This document shows, piece after piece, positions 1 to 10,403 of a stretch of 64,000 nucleotides of DNA. The position numbers were made by a program, and so were the translations under genes. This DNA is from Gliomastix tumulicola (taxonomy: Eukaryota > Ascomycota > Sordariomycetes > Hypocreales > Bionectriaceae), in assembly GCA_001599755.1 (NCBI GenBank), contig BCHX01000005.1, forward strand, positions 2,104,409 through 2,168,408. The letters run 5' to 3'. The notes under the pieces were generated by a model. The model was not told where the DNA came from. It ran no database searches and worked only from the letters and a program-made list of their open reading frames with translations. Every line of letters begins with the position of its first letter. Within the stretch, counting starts at the first letter, position 1.

Positions 1-3000
1 GGCACATGAGAGCCCACCCACATAGACAAGACCAGCATCCCTTGCACATCGAAGATGCAAAGCACCACATGAACCCCGCATCATTGCATAAATCACGCCC
101 TTCCCGGTCATCAACTCGGCGCTCCTGAACAACTCACTGAGAGGGACAGACAGCCCGAGATTATGTGCACTACTATCGAATCATGGCTCACTATAGGCTC
201 GCAAGTGAAGGACCTTGCTAGCAATGCGACGGATCAGGTCATTGAGTTGATTACACAGAGAAGCACATGACTCGTACTACCGATTTGATAGCAGACTTGC
301 CCGTTAGAGTAGCTCGCGAATATCTCTACGTACCGCAATAATGCCGGCATCCCAGTGAGTACCCGCCCATCCTCATGCACGTGTGTCCCTTAGGACGTGT
401 GCCATCATTTCTTAGTATATGAAGAGCAGGGATGATTTGGAATCAGTGGATGAGCATACTCTCGGTTTGTTCGACAACACATCAGCGCAGCCTCTGGGCG
501 GACCAGGGACTGATCCTTTACCCCTCTAAGGAAGAACAAAAGACCGCCCCAATCGGTCCTTAATATATGCTCAGAGTTATCAGGCTCCCATTGCCACATT
601 TTGGCCGTATAACTCGGTCCGAAAATACTACCACCGGCAAAGACTCGGCTTCAGACGACGGCGGCTCGCCATCTACGTTTAAAGGAAGCCCCCCTCCGAA
701 GTATTCCCAGATAAAAGGGCCAAGGGTCCGTTCGTTCTCCGTACGGAGAGTCTCCAAGTGTCACTGAAGGTCGTATCATCCAGCTTTTCATCGTCTTTTC
801 CTCCCCGGGCTGCTCCACGACGGAGCTCTTTCGGCTATACCGAGGACAAGCCCGGCGAAACAGAAGCAAGACCAACTTTGAGAACCAGCAGAATGAAATA
901 AGTAACTGGGATATCGTGGCCATCTGCAACCCAAGAGCATAAATGATAGTAGGTCAAGATGGCCGAGATACCAACAGCCGTGCATCCGAAGTGTCGCAAG
1001 TGCCCAGCTATCCCAAGCCAGAGCTATATCCGGGAGCGTCGAAGAGAGCTCGCAGCCGCTCTCTCGCCTTTTAAAACGCTTCTCTTTGCAAATGCAACAA
1101 TGAAAATATACTTCTAGCTGCTTTGGCCTCTCCCGAGATGCTCTCATGGATTAATAGTAGATGATGTGGAATCAAGTGGTGGATGATTCCATACACTGCA
1201 TCTCTGGAAGTGGGGATTCGCAGACGGCATCAGCGCTTTTACGTAGAGGCAGCTGCCTACATGTTCGGCTCAAAGAAGCCTTTCAAATCGGTTATCAGCA
1301 GTACTTCGCATGTAAAGTCTACTTTAGCGTAGGCAGGCGGTGGGAGATCATAAGGAATAGTCCCAATCGAGGCCGCCATAATTCTATATGGGCATCATTG
1401 GGGACGCTCCAAGCCATCGCGCATCTAGGACATTGATTGGACTATCACGTAACCGCATTCATTCAGTTTCACTTCTACCTTCGTTTCCCCCTTTTAACAT
1501 CTTTGAAAAAGCCTATCAAGGGGTAATGATAAATGCCACTTTCTGAGGACAGGACGGGAGAGTAGATGTCACGGAGGAGTGTAATCCGCATGACGCACGC
1601 TATCTGAATCCTTAAGCTCTTCTTGAAACAGGAAAAATGAGAAAGAAGCCATATACCGCCACAAAAACAGCACCCATAAGGCTGGGGTGTGTGTTCAGAG
1701 ACGTTCAGCCACTGAGTGATTCAGTCCCTTTTTCGACAGCGTGGACGATATCGGTAAACCTGAGGGCCGGTGTCCACACGGACGGCACGTGAGGAAGCGG
1801 AACTATTGCGCGCACTGTCCACTGAAGGAAGTTTGTTTTAGCTTATCGCGGGGAAGGACCGCCCCGTTAACCGTGTGTGGTCAAGCGATGAGGGGTCTCA
1901 AGAGGCGCTGGGGTCGTCTCACGACCCAGGCAGCCATTCACTGAGGCTTTTGGCTGCTTCAACTGGTCGAGGTCAAGTGTAGACCACTATCCGAGCAGAA
2001 GCAGGCACGCCATCGGGTGGAGTATGCGCAACCAGCGGACACATTACTAGACGCACCTTGAGTAAGCCGTCAGACTCTCTTTAAAGAAAAGAGCAAGAAG
2101 CGATATATTGCTGGATCAACGAACCTGTATGGCTCTATTATCTTGCAAATACCCGAAAACGAAACATAATCACTGCCCCTCTCCTCAAGTGCGTGCGCCG
2201 GCTCATCACCTCGGTCTCCCGCCGCATCTATGACGCAACACCGATGATATCAGCGATCTTGCAGCATCTACGCCAGGAATACAACGCCAGCCACCATACT
2301 AGATCAAACAGATGGCCTGTTGTTGTGAGACGTAATTCCAAAACTTACCTTGAATATGCAAGACCCAGGGTGAGAACGATGTGCCAGGAGAATGAGGGGA
2401 ACTTTCGACGCGGCTCCAGGCGGTGAGATTGACAGCAAGATCTGCTTTCTTGGGTCAGGGACCGTTCAGGGGGTAGGAAGAATCATCAGCGCCTTGGTGA
2501 GCGCTCATCAACCGGGCTTATGCAAGCATTACCATACTCTCCAGCTCTTTGCAGTGGGCCCATAGCAATTTCGCATGTGGTGAACAAAGGAACACGACAG
2601 AGGTGCTCGCCAATACGACGGGCTTATCTACCGTCTTTTTTTTTTTCCTTTCTCACTTTCGCGCCCGTCGCTCGTGGATGGAAATTACAGTGGAGTTGTC
2701 AGTATTCGAAGTAAGATCTGGACGGGGCCAGAGCGCCTCGAGATACCCAGAGTCCTTGCAAAGCACCAGCTACTGGAAGACCACAGTTCAACCGCACTAG
2801 GTAATAGTGGCTACTTTTCCAAGGAGCCCTCAAACGGGGTTCAGCCCGTCGATGCAGTAAAGATCACTTAATGCACACAAGAAGTCGGTTGGGTCACGCA
2901 AGCCATCTCCGGACCGTGACCTATCTTGGATGCAAGGGAAGACGCAGGGCGTCGCAGAAGCAATGTTCTGATGAGTTGGCAGCCTAGGCATGATTAGCGC

Positions 3001-3158
3001 CGGTACTTGCAAGGATCCCATGAATAACAGCAGGCCAGGGGATTGAGCAACCCATTTTGCGGACCATCGACAGGAGGTCTTTTCCTTCCTTCAGGCCAAC
3101 TTCTCGCTCGTTGCCTTAGCCCATGTTGCCTTAAGAACGACTTATAACCCAACTCACG
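1..3158. other. gene-poor left flank, no supported gene
   Basis: No reading frame here has a recognisable domain or a convincing intron pattern. On the minus strand of 1-285 one frame stays open except for a single TGA and has a protein-like composition, so a gene fragment may run off the left edge. The minus strand of about 560-1150 also gives hydrophobic, protein-like stretches broken by stops in several frames. I could not assign either to a family. A T-rich run of about 14 bases lies at 2636-2649. Confidence 0.4.
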
Positions 3159-4769
3159 ATGAGCCAAAGCCTGGTGGTATCGCCAGAAGTTGTGTCATGG
3201 CTTCACCGATCGGTGGAAGTTTCTTCACGGATCCACGCCTGGGCCAAAAAGCTTCAAGCGGAGCCCTTCTCAGCACTTGTACAGCGGTATCTGACCGACT
3301 CCGTCAGCAAGTTTCAATCACTCGCCTTTGAGATCATCTCATTCAACGGAGGTCACGAATGTCGCCCTCAGGATGTGGGTACAGAGTGTTTCCAGTGCAC
3401 CGACCTGAAAAGCAAATTCAGGATGCTGGGTGTACTCAACCTCAAAATCATGGAGCTGGTTGACTTCTACAAGTCGCATGAGAAAACCGGTGCTGGGGGG
3501 GGCGCTCAACGCACTCTTGGCAGAACAGTTGATGAACGACGAGCTCATTGACACCTCCAAGCGAGAGAGAGTCAAATTGCAACATGTCGCACAGGAGGTG
3601 GCAGACCTGCTCGTCAATGTGTTCTCCGGCTGGCATGAGGGAAGCCCCCCGGACCTCCATGATCCAGAGGTCCAGAGAAAGTTCGAGTAAGTGTACTGTC
3701 CGTCTGTACTCTTGTTAAGCGGCTTATCGCATGGTGACCCTGAACTCATGCTCGACCCGAGTACAACCCGACCATACTGGGCTAACATCGCCACCTCTCT
3801 AGGGATTGTGTCCGAAAGACCCAAAACATGCAATGGCCTCGATATGTGCACCAATACACCTCGCTCAATGAGGTACCATACCAAGAGGACCATTCGGTGC
3901 TTGCAACACCCGGAAGCCATGGCATCATTCGAAAGGTCATTTGTCGCTCGACTGGCGAAGTCTTCGCGCAGAAAACCTTTCATGATATCTATTCCCCAGT
4001 GGATCGCAAGAAGATCATGACAGAACTGGGCTTTCTCGAGCTCTGCCATCACCGGAACCTCATTTCCCTCATCGATGCATACAGTACCGACTGCAACAAG
4101 ACCATCCACTTTGTGACCGCACCGTGGGCACCACTCACGCTTCTCAATTTTGTTCGAGACTCGGATGCAACAAGAGAAGCAAACTGCCCCTGGTTTTCCC
4201 TCGGCTCCCCAGAAAGCCAGAGGTGTGTCTACCGCATCATGTTCGAGCTTTCCGATGCGGTCGCGTACCTCCATCAGCACTCGATCAAGCACAAGGACAT
4301 CAAGCCGAGCAACATCCTCTTGCACCAGCATGATACGCTTGCTATCACGCCCATCCTCACAGATGTTGGCGTGAGCAAAGTGTACCTCAACGGCGGGCCC
4401 ACGAACTATACTGATAGCTCCTATCAGTTCCTCGCCCCCGAGCAAGTCAGAATGGAATCAAGCACTCTCAAAGCAGACATCTGGCAGCTTGGCTGTTGTT
4501 TTTCCATGCTTCTCGCGACAGCCCGGGGCGGTGGCGGCGCCCTAGACAGGCTCTGGGAAAGCTTCGATAATGACGATCCAGACTGCTCATGCTCGATTTC
4601 GAACGAGCACCCTGCCTTCATGCGGGCGTTTCAAAGAGAGTGCGCCGGCGGTGATGGTAAGCAGCGTGCTGCTTACCAAGTCACTTCACTCACCCTTCAA
4701 GTCGAGTCGACTGCCCGCCCCGACATAGGCACGGTGCGCGAGGCTCTGCAGCCACTGCTGAGTCCTTGA
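3159..4769 (+). pseudogene. protein kinase-like gene with a homopolymer frameshift in exon 1
   Basis: The gene starts at ATG 3159. The first frame runs into an 8-G tract at 3495-3502, after which the plausible coding frame is shifted by +1 and continues to a GTAAGT donor. Intron 3687-3802 (CTAAC branch, CTCTAG acceptor) joins exon 2, which ends at 4769. With seven Gs the two exons would form one frame of about 497 residues. Exon 2 is a kinase domain: a poor glycine loop (SHGIIRKV), lysine in FAQKTF, catalytic loop HKDIKPSNIL, DVG in place of DFG, and LAPEQ followed by a DIWQLGC helix. The key Lys and both Asp are present, so activity is possible. The N-terminal ~170 residues are helical and match no family I know. 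The single-base shift could be a real lesion or a sequencing error. No 30-60 bp intron fits at the tract. Confidence 0.7.
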
Positions 4770-5419
4770 TCTGCTCGATACAGCGTAACCAGAACGGAGA
4801 CCGGGCATCTATTTCTACTCTTGTTTTTCTCATTGCATTTTTTCCTTTTCCTCCTCTTCTCACTTCACGCAAGGATATGATTTAATTACATGGCACGGGG
4901 ATCAAACTAAGCAAATACAGAGGGTACCTGTAGGCATCACAGGTTAGGTAACAGCCCACACAAGCAAGCAGGGAAGGAATTGGGTAATTGGGTGATTGGA
5001 GTGTTTTGAATTTTGAATTGAGACGATATATCCTTCTTTCAGATTATATTGTCCAAATGCTTCAAAGTCCGAGACTGCTTTCCGGATCCCTAAGTGAGGC
5101 GGCAAATGAGTTACCGGTAGTTGTAAGACCGGTTTGAAGCATTAGGGACGCCAATACTTGGATATCTAAACTCAACGTACGCTTATTATCGAACAAAAGT
5201 CGCGTCTGGCCTCTAGATAAATCCTTGGAGAAATGTGCTGTTGAGTTCGAGGAGGCTAGGCGTGAAGCTCTTCGTTTTGTGTTGATGCAGAACCAGAAAA
5301 AGTAGTCGTTCATTGAAGCGATCGGCATTTGAGGTTTACAAAGCCGTGGTTGACGCACCGAGGCAAATTGAAATGCCCATGTTTCCCCGCTTGCTATTAT
5401 TTTGAAGATCAACCGAGTA
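4770..5419. other. intergenic, no gene seen
   Basis: A/T-rich sequence lies between the kinase-like gene and the GT25 relic. A minus-strand open frame at 5062-5412 begins with TTG and shows no domain. It sits directly downstream of the GT25 relic and might be decayed 3' sequence of that gene, but I see no motif to prove it. Confidence 0.4.
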
Positions 5420-6350
5420 ACGTCTGTCCTTCTACGTCAGACTGCGGCGTCAGGCGCAGGTATCTCCTACACCCGTTCGTGCCCTCGCATTAGAAGCGCT
5501 GCTTGATATCGAAAGCAACCGTGGCGTCCTTTGAGCCTCAGCTCATTGAGCAGACTTCGGGCCCCCTGTTGGGAGACGGCGCAGTCGAACGAGCGCACGC
5601 CTTCGCGGACACGATGCACGGCTCGCATGTGCTTCGGGTATTATCCCTCCAGCTTGAACGAGTTGCTAAGGGAAGGAGTATATGTATCATCGTTCTGGCA
5701 TCGTCTCGTCATCCTACTAGAGGACCCGGTCTTGGGGGTGTGCTGTCCTGATCGGGAGGGGAATTGCTTGCCGTAGTGTTCCAGCAAGAACAGATCCCAC
5801 GAGTCGCTATACGGGGCGGAATGCGATGTAGCACCCTTCGGTAGACGGCTGGACGAGACCTCAAAGTCCAGTTCTCGGCGGGGGCGCGTCTCGTGGCACG
5901 GCGTGGTTGACCAAGGACTCGAGGTAATCGGTCAAGAGCCGCGTGAGCGCCTACGTCTAGAGGGCCAATCGGTGAGGCTGGGTTCGTATTCTGTCGTCCC
6001 GATCGGCATCGTCTTCGAGGATCAAGGCTGGGGCAATGTTTCTGCACACGAGTCTGCCAGGTCGCATGTCAGTCCTGTGTCGCAAGAGGGTTCGAGGGGC
6101 GCATTCAAATGTGCGCACCACGGTCGCGATGCGCCTGGGCTCAGCCTATTGCGCCTCTGGGAGCTCGGGAGCGTATTCCCCAGTGTCTCGTCCCTGCGAA
6201 CGCTGTCAATGAAGTTGATCTCGATATGGGCTCAAGGCCTCCTGCGGGACGACGACATCGCGACGATCTGTGCCCAAGACCAGGCCGATGGCGAATATTT
6301 TCTGAGAGCCGAATGTGCTGCTGTCGGCATGATCAAGGTGATTCTGCGAC
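5420..6350 (-). pseudogene. degenerate GT25 (LPS-type) glycosyltransferase relic
   Basis: No single frame is long, but reading the minus strand across all three frames gives the family landmarks in the right order. These are KIFAIGL..LGTDRRD (about 6310-6260, the N-terminal strand and DRRD), ALILEDDADRDDRIRTQ (about 6025-5980, the acidic nucleotide/metal-binding block), WDLFLLEHYGKQFP (about 5800-5760), HRVREGVRSFDCAVSQQGAR (about 5630-5570), and CEGTNGCRRYL (about 5490-5455). Fungal GT25 proteins contain equivalents of all five. Frame changes and stops separate the blocks, so no functional protein can be made. Position in the relic-rich left part fits a decayed accessory gene. Assignment rests on motif recall, not on an alignment search. 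Confidence 0.75.
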
Positions 6351-7581
6351 GGTCGACTCGATGCTGACGTTGGTGTTGACGGAGAGTGAAGTGAGACCAG
6401 TTAGTGCTGGTGGTGCTGCACTAAGGATATAGTGCTAAGGTACGGAGTAAGTTAGACCCGTATTCATAGTCACCGACGGCGTGGTGGGCGGAGGGTGGAT
6501 TATGTAACGGTGCAGGAACATCCTTACTGGATAAGCACCACGCACGATGACAGCACTAAATATCATGGTGATAAATCCGGCCTTGTCACGCGGAATTATT
6601 CTGTCTCCTTTAGTAGTTAGCGGACGCTTTGCGGAAGCGCTATAGTGGGTGGCAGTACCAGTGATTTTTGGGTTCCGGTGGCTTGGACCCTGCCGAAGCG
6701 CGGGTGGTTACTACTAGTAGCTCCTAGCGTCCGCTTCCCCTGGCGTTTAGCGGATGGTGTTTCGAAGAAGTTCCCCCGAATCTCGAAGCCTTGAAGCTCT
6801 CTGACATATTACCCACCCCACTGTTTGTTCTGCAGAGACGCAGATGGTGCACGAGACCTATGTAGAAGCTCTCAGCATTAACTCGTGATCCATCCCGGAT
6901 GAAGAGCCGGGCTGTGGGTCCTGTATTGTCACTCCCACGTGGGTGTGTGCGTCAGAACCACAGTGTTCGGTAGTACGCATTCCGCTGCAACTCAACGGTC
7001 CTCTCGTCTCTACTGCTGTAACCAGCTGAGATGAGTGGAAGCACTGGCTCACACTGCAGCGATGGAATCGTCATGGTCGAATTTTATGTAATGATGTGTC
7101 TGATCCCGCTAAATACATTCATGGCTGAGGACTGATCAAACAACTTCCGCCCGCGAAATCGAAGACTTAAGCAAAGACAGCCCAGGTCCTTCCGACTCTG
7201 CCAACCTCTTGAACCAAGCTGAGCCATCGAATCGTCCCAATAAGTTCGTTGCTGAGGAGGGAAACCGGTCGCCCCTTGAAGAAATGGTGTGAATATGGAC
7301 GTTGTCGCTCGCATACGGGTCGTTAATTCGTGAATCACTACTGACAGATATATCTGATGAAAGACCGAGGCGTTTCTCTTCTGTGGGTTTCAAAGTAAGT
7401 AAAAGCACCAGAGGCTCATGTCGTGGGTATTTGACAATGTCCATCGGGCGCGGAGGCGCGGGAGGCTAGTAGAAGGGATCCATACCGAGGTGGCCGAATC
7501 GGGAATATCATGGTTGTACATAAGTACTATGTACAGTATAAGTATGCAGAAAACCCCATACCCTCCCTCATCAAGATCTGG
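6351..7581. other. intergenic, no gene seen
   Basis: Short open frames only. Two overlapping minus-strand frames at 7084-7444 lie just downstream of the 49-codon membrane mini-ORF and could be decayed continuation of that gene. No motif supports them. Confidence 0.35.
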
Positions 7582-7731
7582 TTATCGCCTGCGCCAAAGG
7601 TAGGCTACCCATAGAAAGGACTGGGACTGCCTGGGGAACAAATAGGCTAGAACTGCAACGACGAGAGTAAGAAGCGCAATGATGGCAGATGGTACGCCAA
7701 TGGCCACAGCCACGGCGATCTCTGGCGGCAT
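7582..7731 (-). CDS. 49-aa single-pass membrane mini-protein (copy A)
   Basis: This ATG-initiated frame begins MPPEIAVAVAIGVPSAIIAL and continues with more aliphatic residues, giving one strong transmembrane helix (about residues 4-32), followed by a short basic C-terminus ending WRRR. It resembles the ORF at 9442-9630: both start MPP, and both have a V/A-rich segment, an (A)IG(V/I)PS motif and a following helix. It may be a tiny membrane protein or the surviving first exon of a longer one. I do not recognise a function. Confidence 0.4.
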   Translation of the reverse strand: MPPEIAVAVAIGVPSAIIALLTLVVAVLAYLFPRQSQSFLWVAYLWRRR

Positions 7732-9441
7732 CAGTGAGGCAAAGGCTCAGATGGTAGAAGTGGGATGTTTTGAGTGACAGAACAGCATCCGGCGAGTCTT
7801 AGGCGAGGTTTGTGCAGGCTCAAAGGGCGAGGTAAGAGCATTAGGTAGTAGTCATCTTCAATTTCAAGAAGCGAACACCGCGAGACCAGGTTAAGTAAGT
7901 TGGCAAGGAAAGAGGGATAGCTACACAAAGGAGCCAGGCAAGGGGACGGCATGGTTCGAGGGATCGGGGGAGCTGTTGATTAAATATCTTCAACGAGGCA
8001 GACAGACACTGAGGTTCGATGCAACATGGTAGTGCTACTTAATACATGATGGTTTTACCTAGCTCACAAAGTACCTAAGTCAGAAACTCGGTGGGAGCGA
8101 GAAAGTAGCAGCTGGAGGGGGGGTGGCGGGAGGGCGTGGCCAGGGTGTGCCGGGAGGCGCAAAGGAAAATCCACAGAACGCAGCGACGAACTGAGTAAGT
8201 GCAGGGATGAGACCAATGGGGCGTGCGGGACGTACTCATGCTCACTTCCTTAATGAAGTACTTAGGTACTCCATGACGCGGCAGACAGTTAAGTACTATA
8301 GGTACCTTCTAGCGTAGAAATGCTGACGTCCTGGCAAGGGCCCTAACAACGGGCAAGATCTAAGTGAGAACAACTTAATGGGACTTTGAATCCCAATATT
8401 TTGTGGCCCGAACCAAGGCAAACATGATTGACACACCCTTCCACACACTGGAAGCGCAGACTGAGCTGGGCGTCTGGCAATGTCCATGCTGCTTGGCTAG
8501 GCGTAAAAAAAAGAGATGGAAGGCCTTCAATCAATCACCAGGACCGAATCAGTGCCGTGCAGCTGCAGTGCAGATCCGCGCCTAGAAATTCGACATGGCA
8601 GGTGTAGGGTATATGATTTGTGTGCGAACCATCTCGCCAGAGGCAGAATATGACACAAGGAGCACTGCTGAGTACACTCTTCCTTTGGGGTTGCGAGGGA
8701 GCTAGTAGGAACAAGGACGTTGGGAACGGGGATACGGCCTACGAGTACAGCTAACAGGTACTATGTGTATGTGCGCGTCTATTGCTAGAGAAGCCGTACG
8801 TGACCGTCGGACAAACCAGAGTTTTAGGAGCGACTCGACCTTGACTGCCCCAGATTATGTATTACAATCATCTGAGATAATCTGATTCTGGGTGGAAACC
8901 GCACAGCCATGGGCGTTTCTGTTGCAGGTCTGGTTGGCCGATTCTCAAGACGTCCTGGGGGGAGAGTGGCACATCTGGCAGGCTCCCCGCATAGGTACAT
9001 GTACATACTAGTAATATCCTTAACGCTTATTTGAGAGCACGCTCCGTGTCTATGATCCAAGCGTCTGACCTTGGGAACGAAAAATCAAAGTACCCCGAAC
9101 TATCCCACTTCGTACCCAAATCTAATCATCGAAACTGCAGATTCTTATACTCCGGTTTGGGTTGCACCCTGTGCCCCGCGCAGTCCCTGGAACTCAGTCG
9201 GCCCCACGTGGGATAAGCGGCCGACAGATAAGATAAAAGCGCCGACTTATCATGGGTTCGTGACGGAATATCGGCGGATGCTTCGTTTCGGCGACGTTGA
9301 TGGCATGACTACACCATTTTGAACGTATAAAGAGCCAAGGCTGCGAAGATGTAAGCTGCAGTGCCAAAATCTCCCGTTGTAAATCGCCGGCAGGTTTCAT
9401 TCTGTGTACCTCGCCATTATGGACATTCGCGGTGATGGTTG
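7732..9441. other. intergenic, no gene seen
   Basis: No frame with recognisable domains. The stretch contains G-rich tracts near 8116-8140 and scattered short frames. It separates the two related membrane mini-ORFs. Confidence 0.35.
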
Positions 9442-9630
9442 TCAAGAAAACCAGTTCCTTCGTGTACGGGATGGGCCCCAAGGTGGGAGGGGAATCCAGG
9501 AAGGAAAGGGACTCGCCCGTCTGGACTCTCGAAAGGTCATAATCATGACAACCAAACCCGCAAGAGCAATGAGAAGGGATGGTATGCCAATCGCGAGGGT
9601 CACAACCACCTCCGCTGACAGTGGGGGCAT
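9442..9630 (-). CDS. 62-aa single-pass membrane mini-protein (copy B)
   Basis: ATG at 9630 opens a frame beginning MPPLSAEVVVTLAIGIPSLL and continuing as a hydrophobic helix to about residue 36. A basic/polar tail follows (FRESRRA, then Pro/Trp-rich residues). The transmembrane segment is clearly related to copy A at 7582-7731, 1.7 kb away in the same orientation, so the two look like diverged tandem duplicates. The C-terminal tails differ. Function is unknown, and it could be a fragment of a larger decayed gene. Confidence 0.4.
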   Translation of the reverse strand: MPPLSAEVVVTLAIGIPSLLIALAGLVVMIMTFRESRRASPFPSWIPLPPWGPSRTRRNWFS

Positions 9631-10403
9631 ATTGGAGGTGTATTGAAACGCGACCTGGGTAATTTTGAAGTTGTGATAGGCAGGAAGCTGTATATTAAGG
9701 AGAATTCTGTTACGGGAGAGATGTAATGAGGAAGAAGCACGCCGGTCAACAGCTCAGACAGAATTCCGGGAGGGATGGGCAGACAGTGATACATTCTCCT
9801 CCAACAGACAGTTATAGAAAGGAGGTAACTTACAAGGCGCAAGCCCCAGGATTGGGATAGGAACTTTGGTCCGGGACCAAGTGGGACCGTTGTCTTTGCT
9901 TTTTTTCCCGTCGATCGAGGGGGGGGCCTGGGCACGTGGTGGAGAGAAAACATGAGACGTCTGCCTACCCAAACTGTATGGTCGTGCGTCTCAAGAATTG
10001 TTTCCACCACGTGCTGGGGTCTTAGGTGGTGTGCAGGGGTTCCTCTACTTAATTGGTGTCGCCTACCCTATACTCTTTCGCCATGAAGAGGAGGGAAGAA
10101 GTCATGCAGGCTGCCGGCTCGAAGCCTGTATGAAGCTAGCTCATGCACCTCGCCCCCCGTCTCTGTGCAGTCAGGCTTGGGCTTATGTTGAAGCTTTGTA
10201 GCCGTTGGTGAAGCAAGACAGGCTAGACCTCAAATTATGCACACCTAGCGACATGCCATACGTCCACTATCAAGTCTCGGCTGGGTAGTAGTGATGGTGT
10301 GTAGACATCCAATTAAAAGCCCCTTGCTCTTCTCGCGTTGGTGATATACTGATTCTATTACTACCGAATTGCATTTTCCTTCCATCTTTCTTGCACAGCT
10401 CGA
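9631..10403. other. intergenic, no gene seen
   Basis: This is the leader side of the minus-strand mini-ORF and the 3' side of the Q/E-rich gene. It holds a G run at 9919-9926 and no supported coding sequence. Confidence 0.35.

Noticed and set aside
3491..3526. A very short intron (GTGCTG...GGCAG) to rescue the kinase frameshift
   Set aside because: About 35 bp with no branch point is below workable fungal intron length, and removal does not restore the frame.
3339..4445. 368-codon minus-strand frame over the kinase-like gene
   Set aside because: It runs across both exons and the intron of the kinase and shows no domain, while kinase motifs on the plus strand are explicit.
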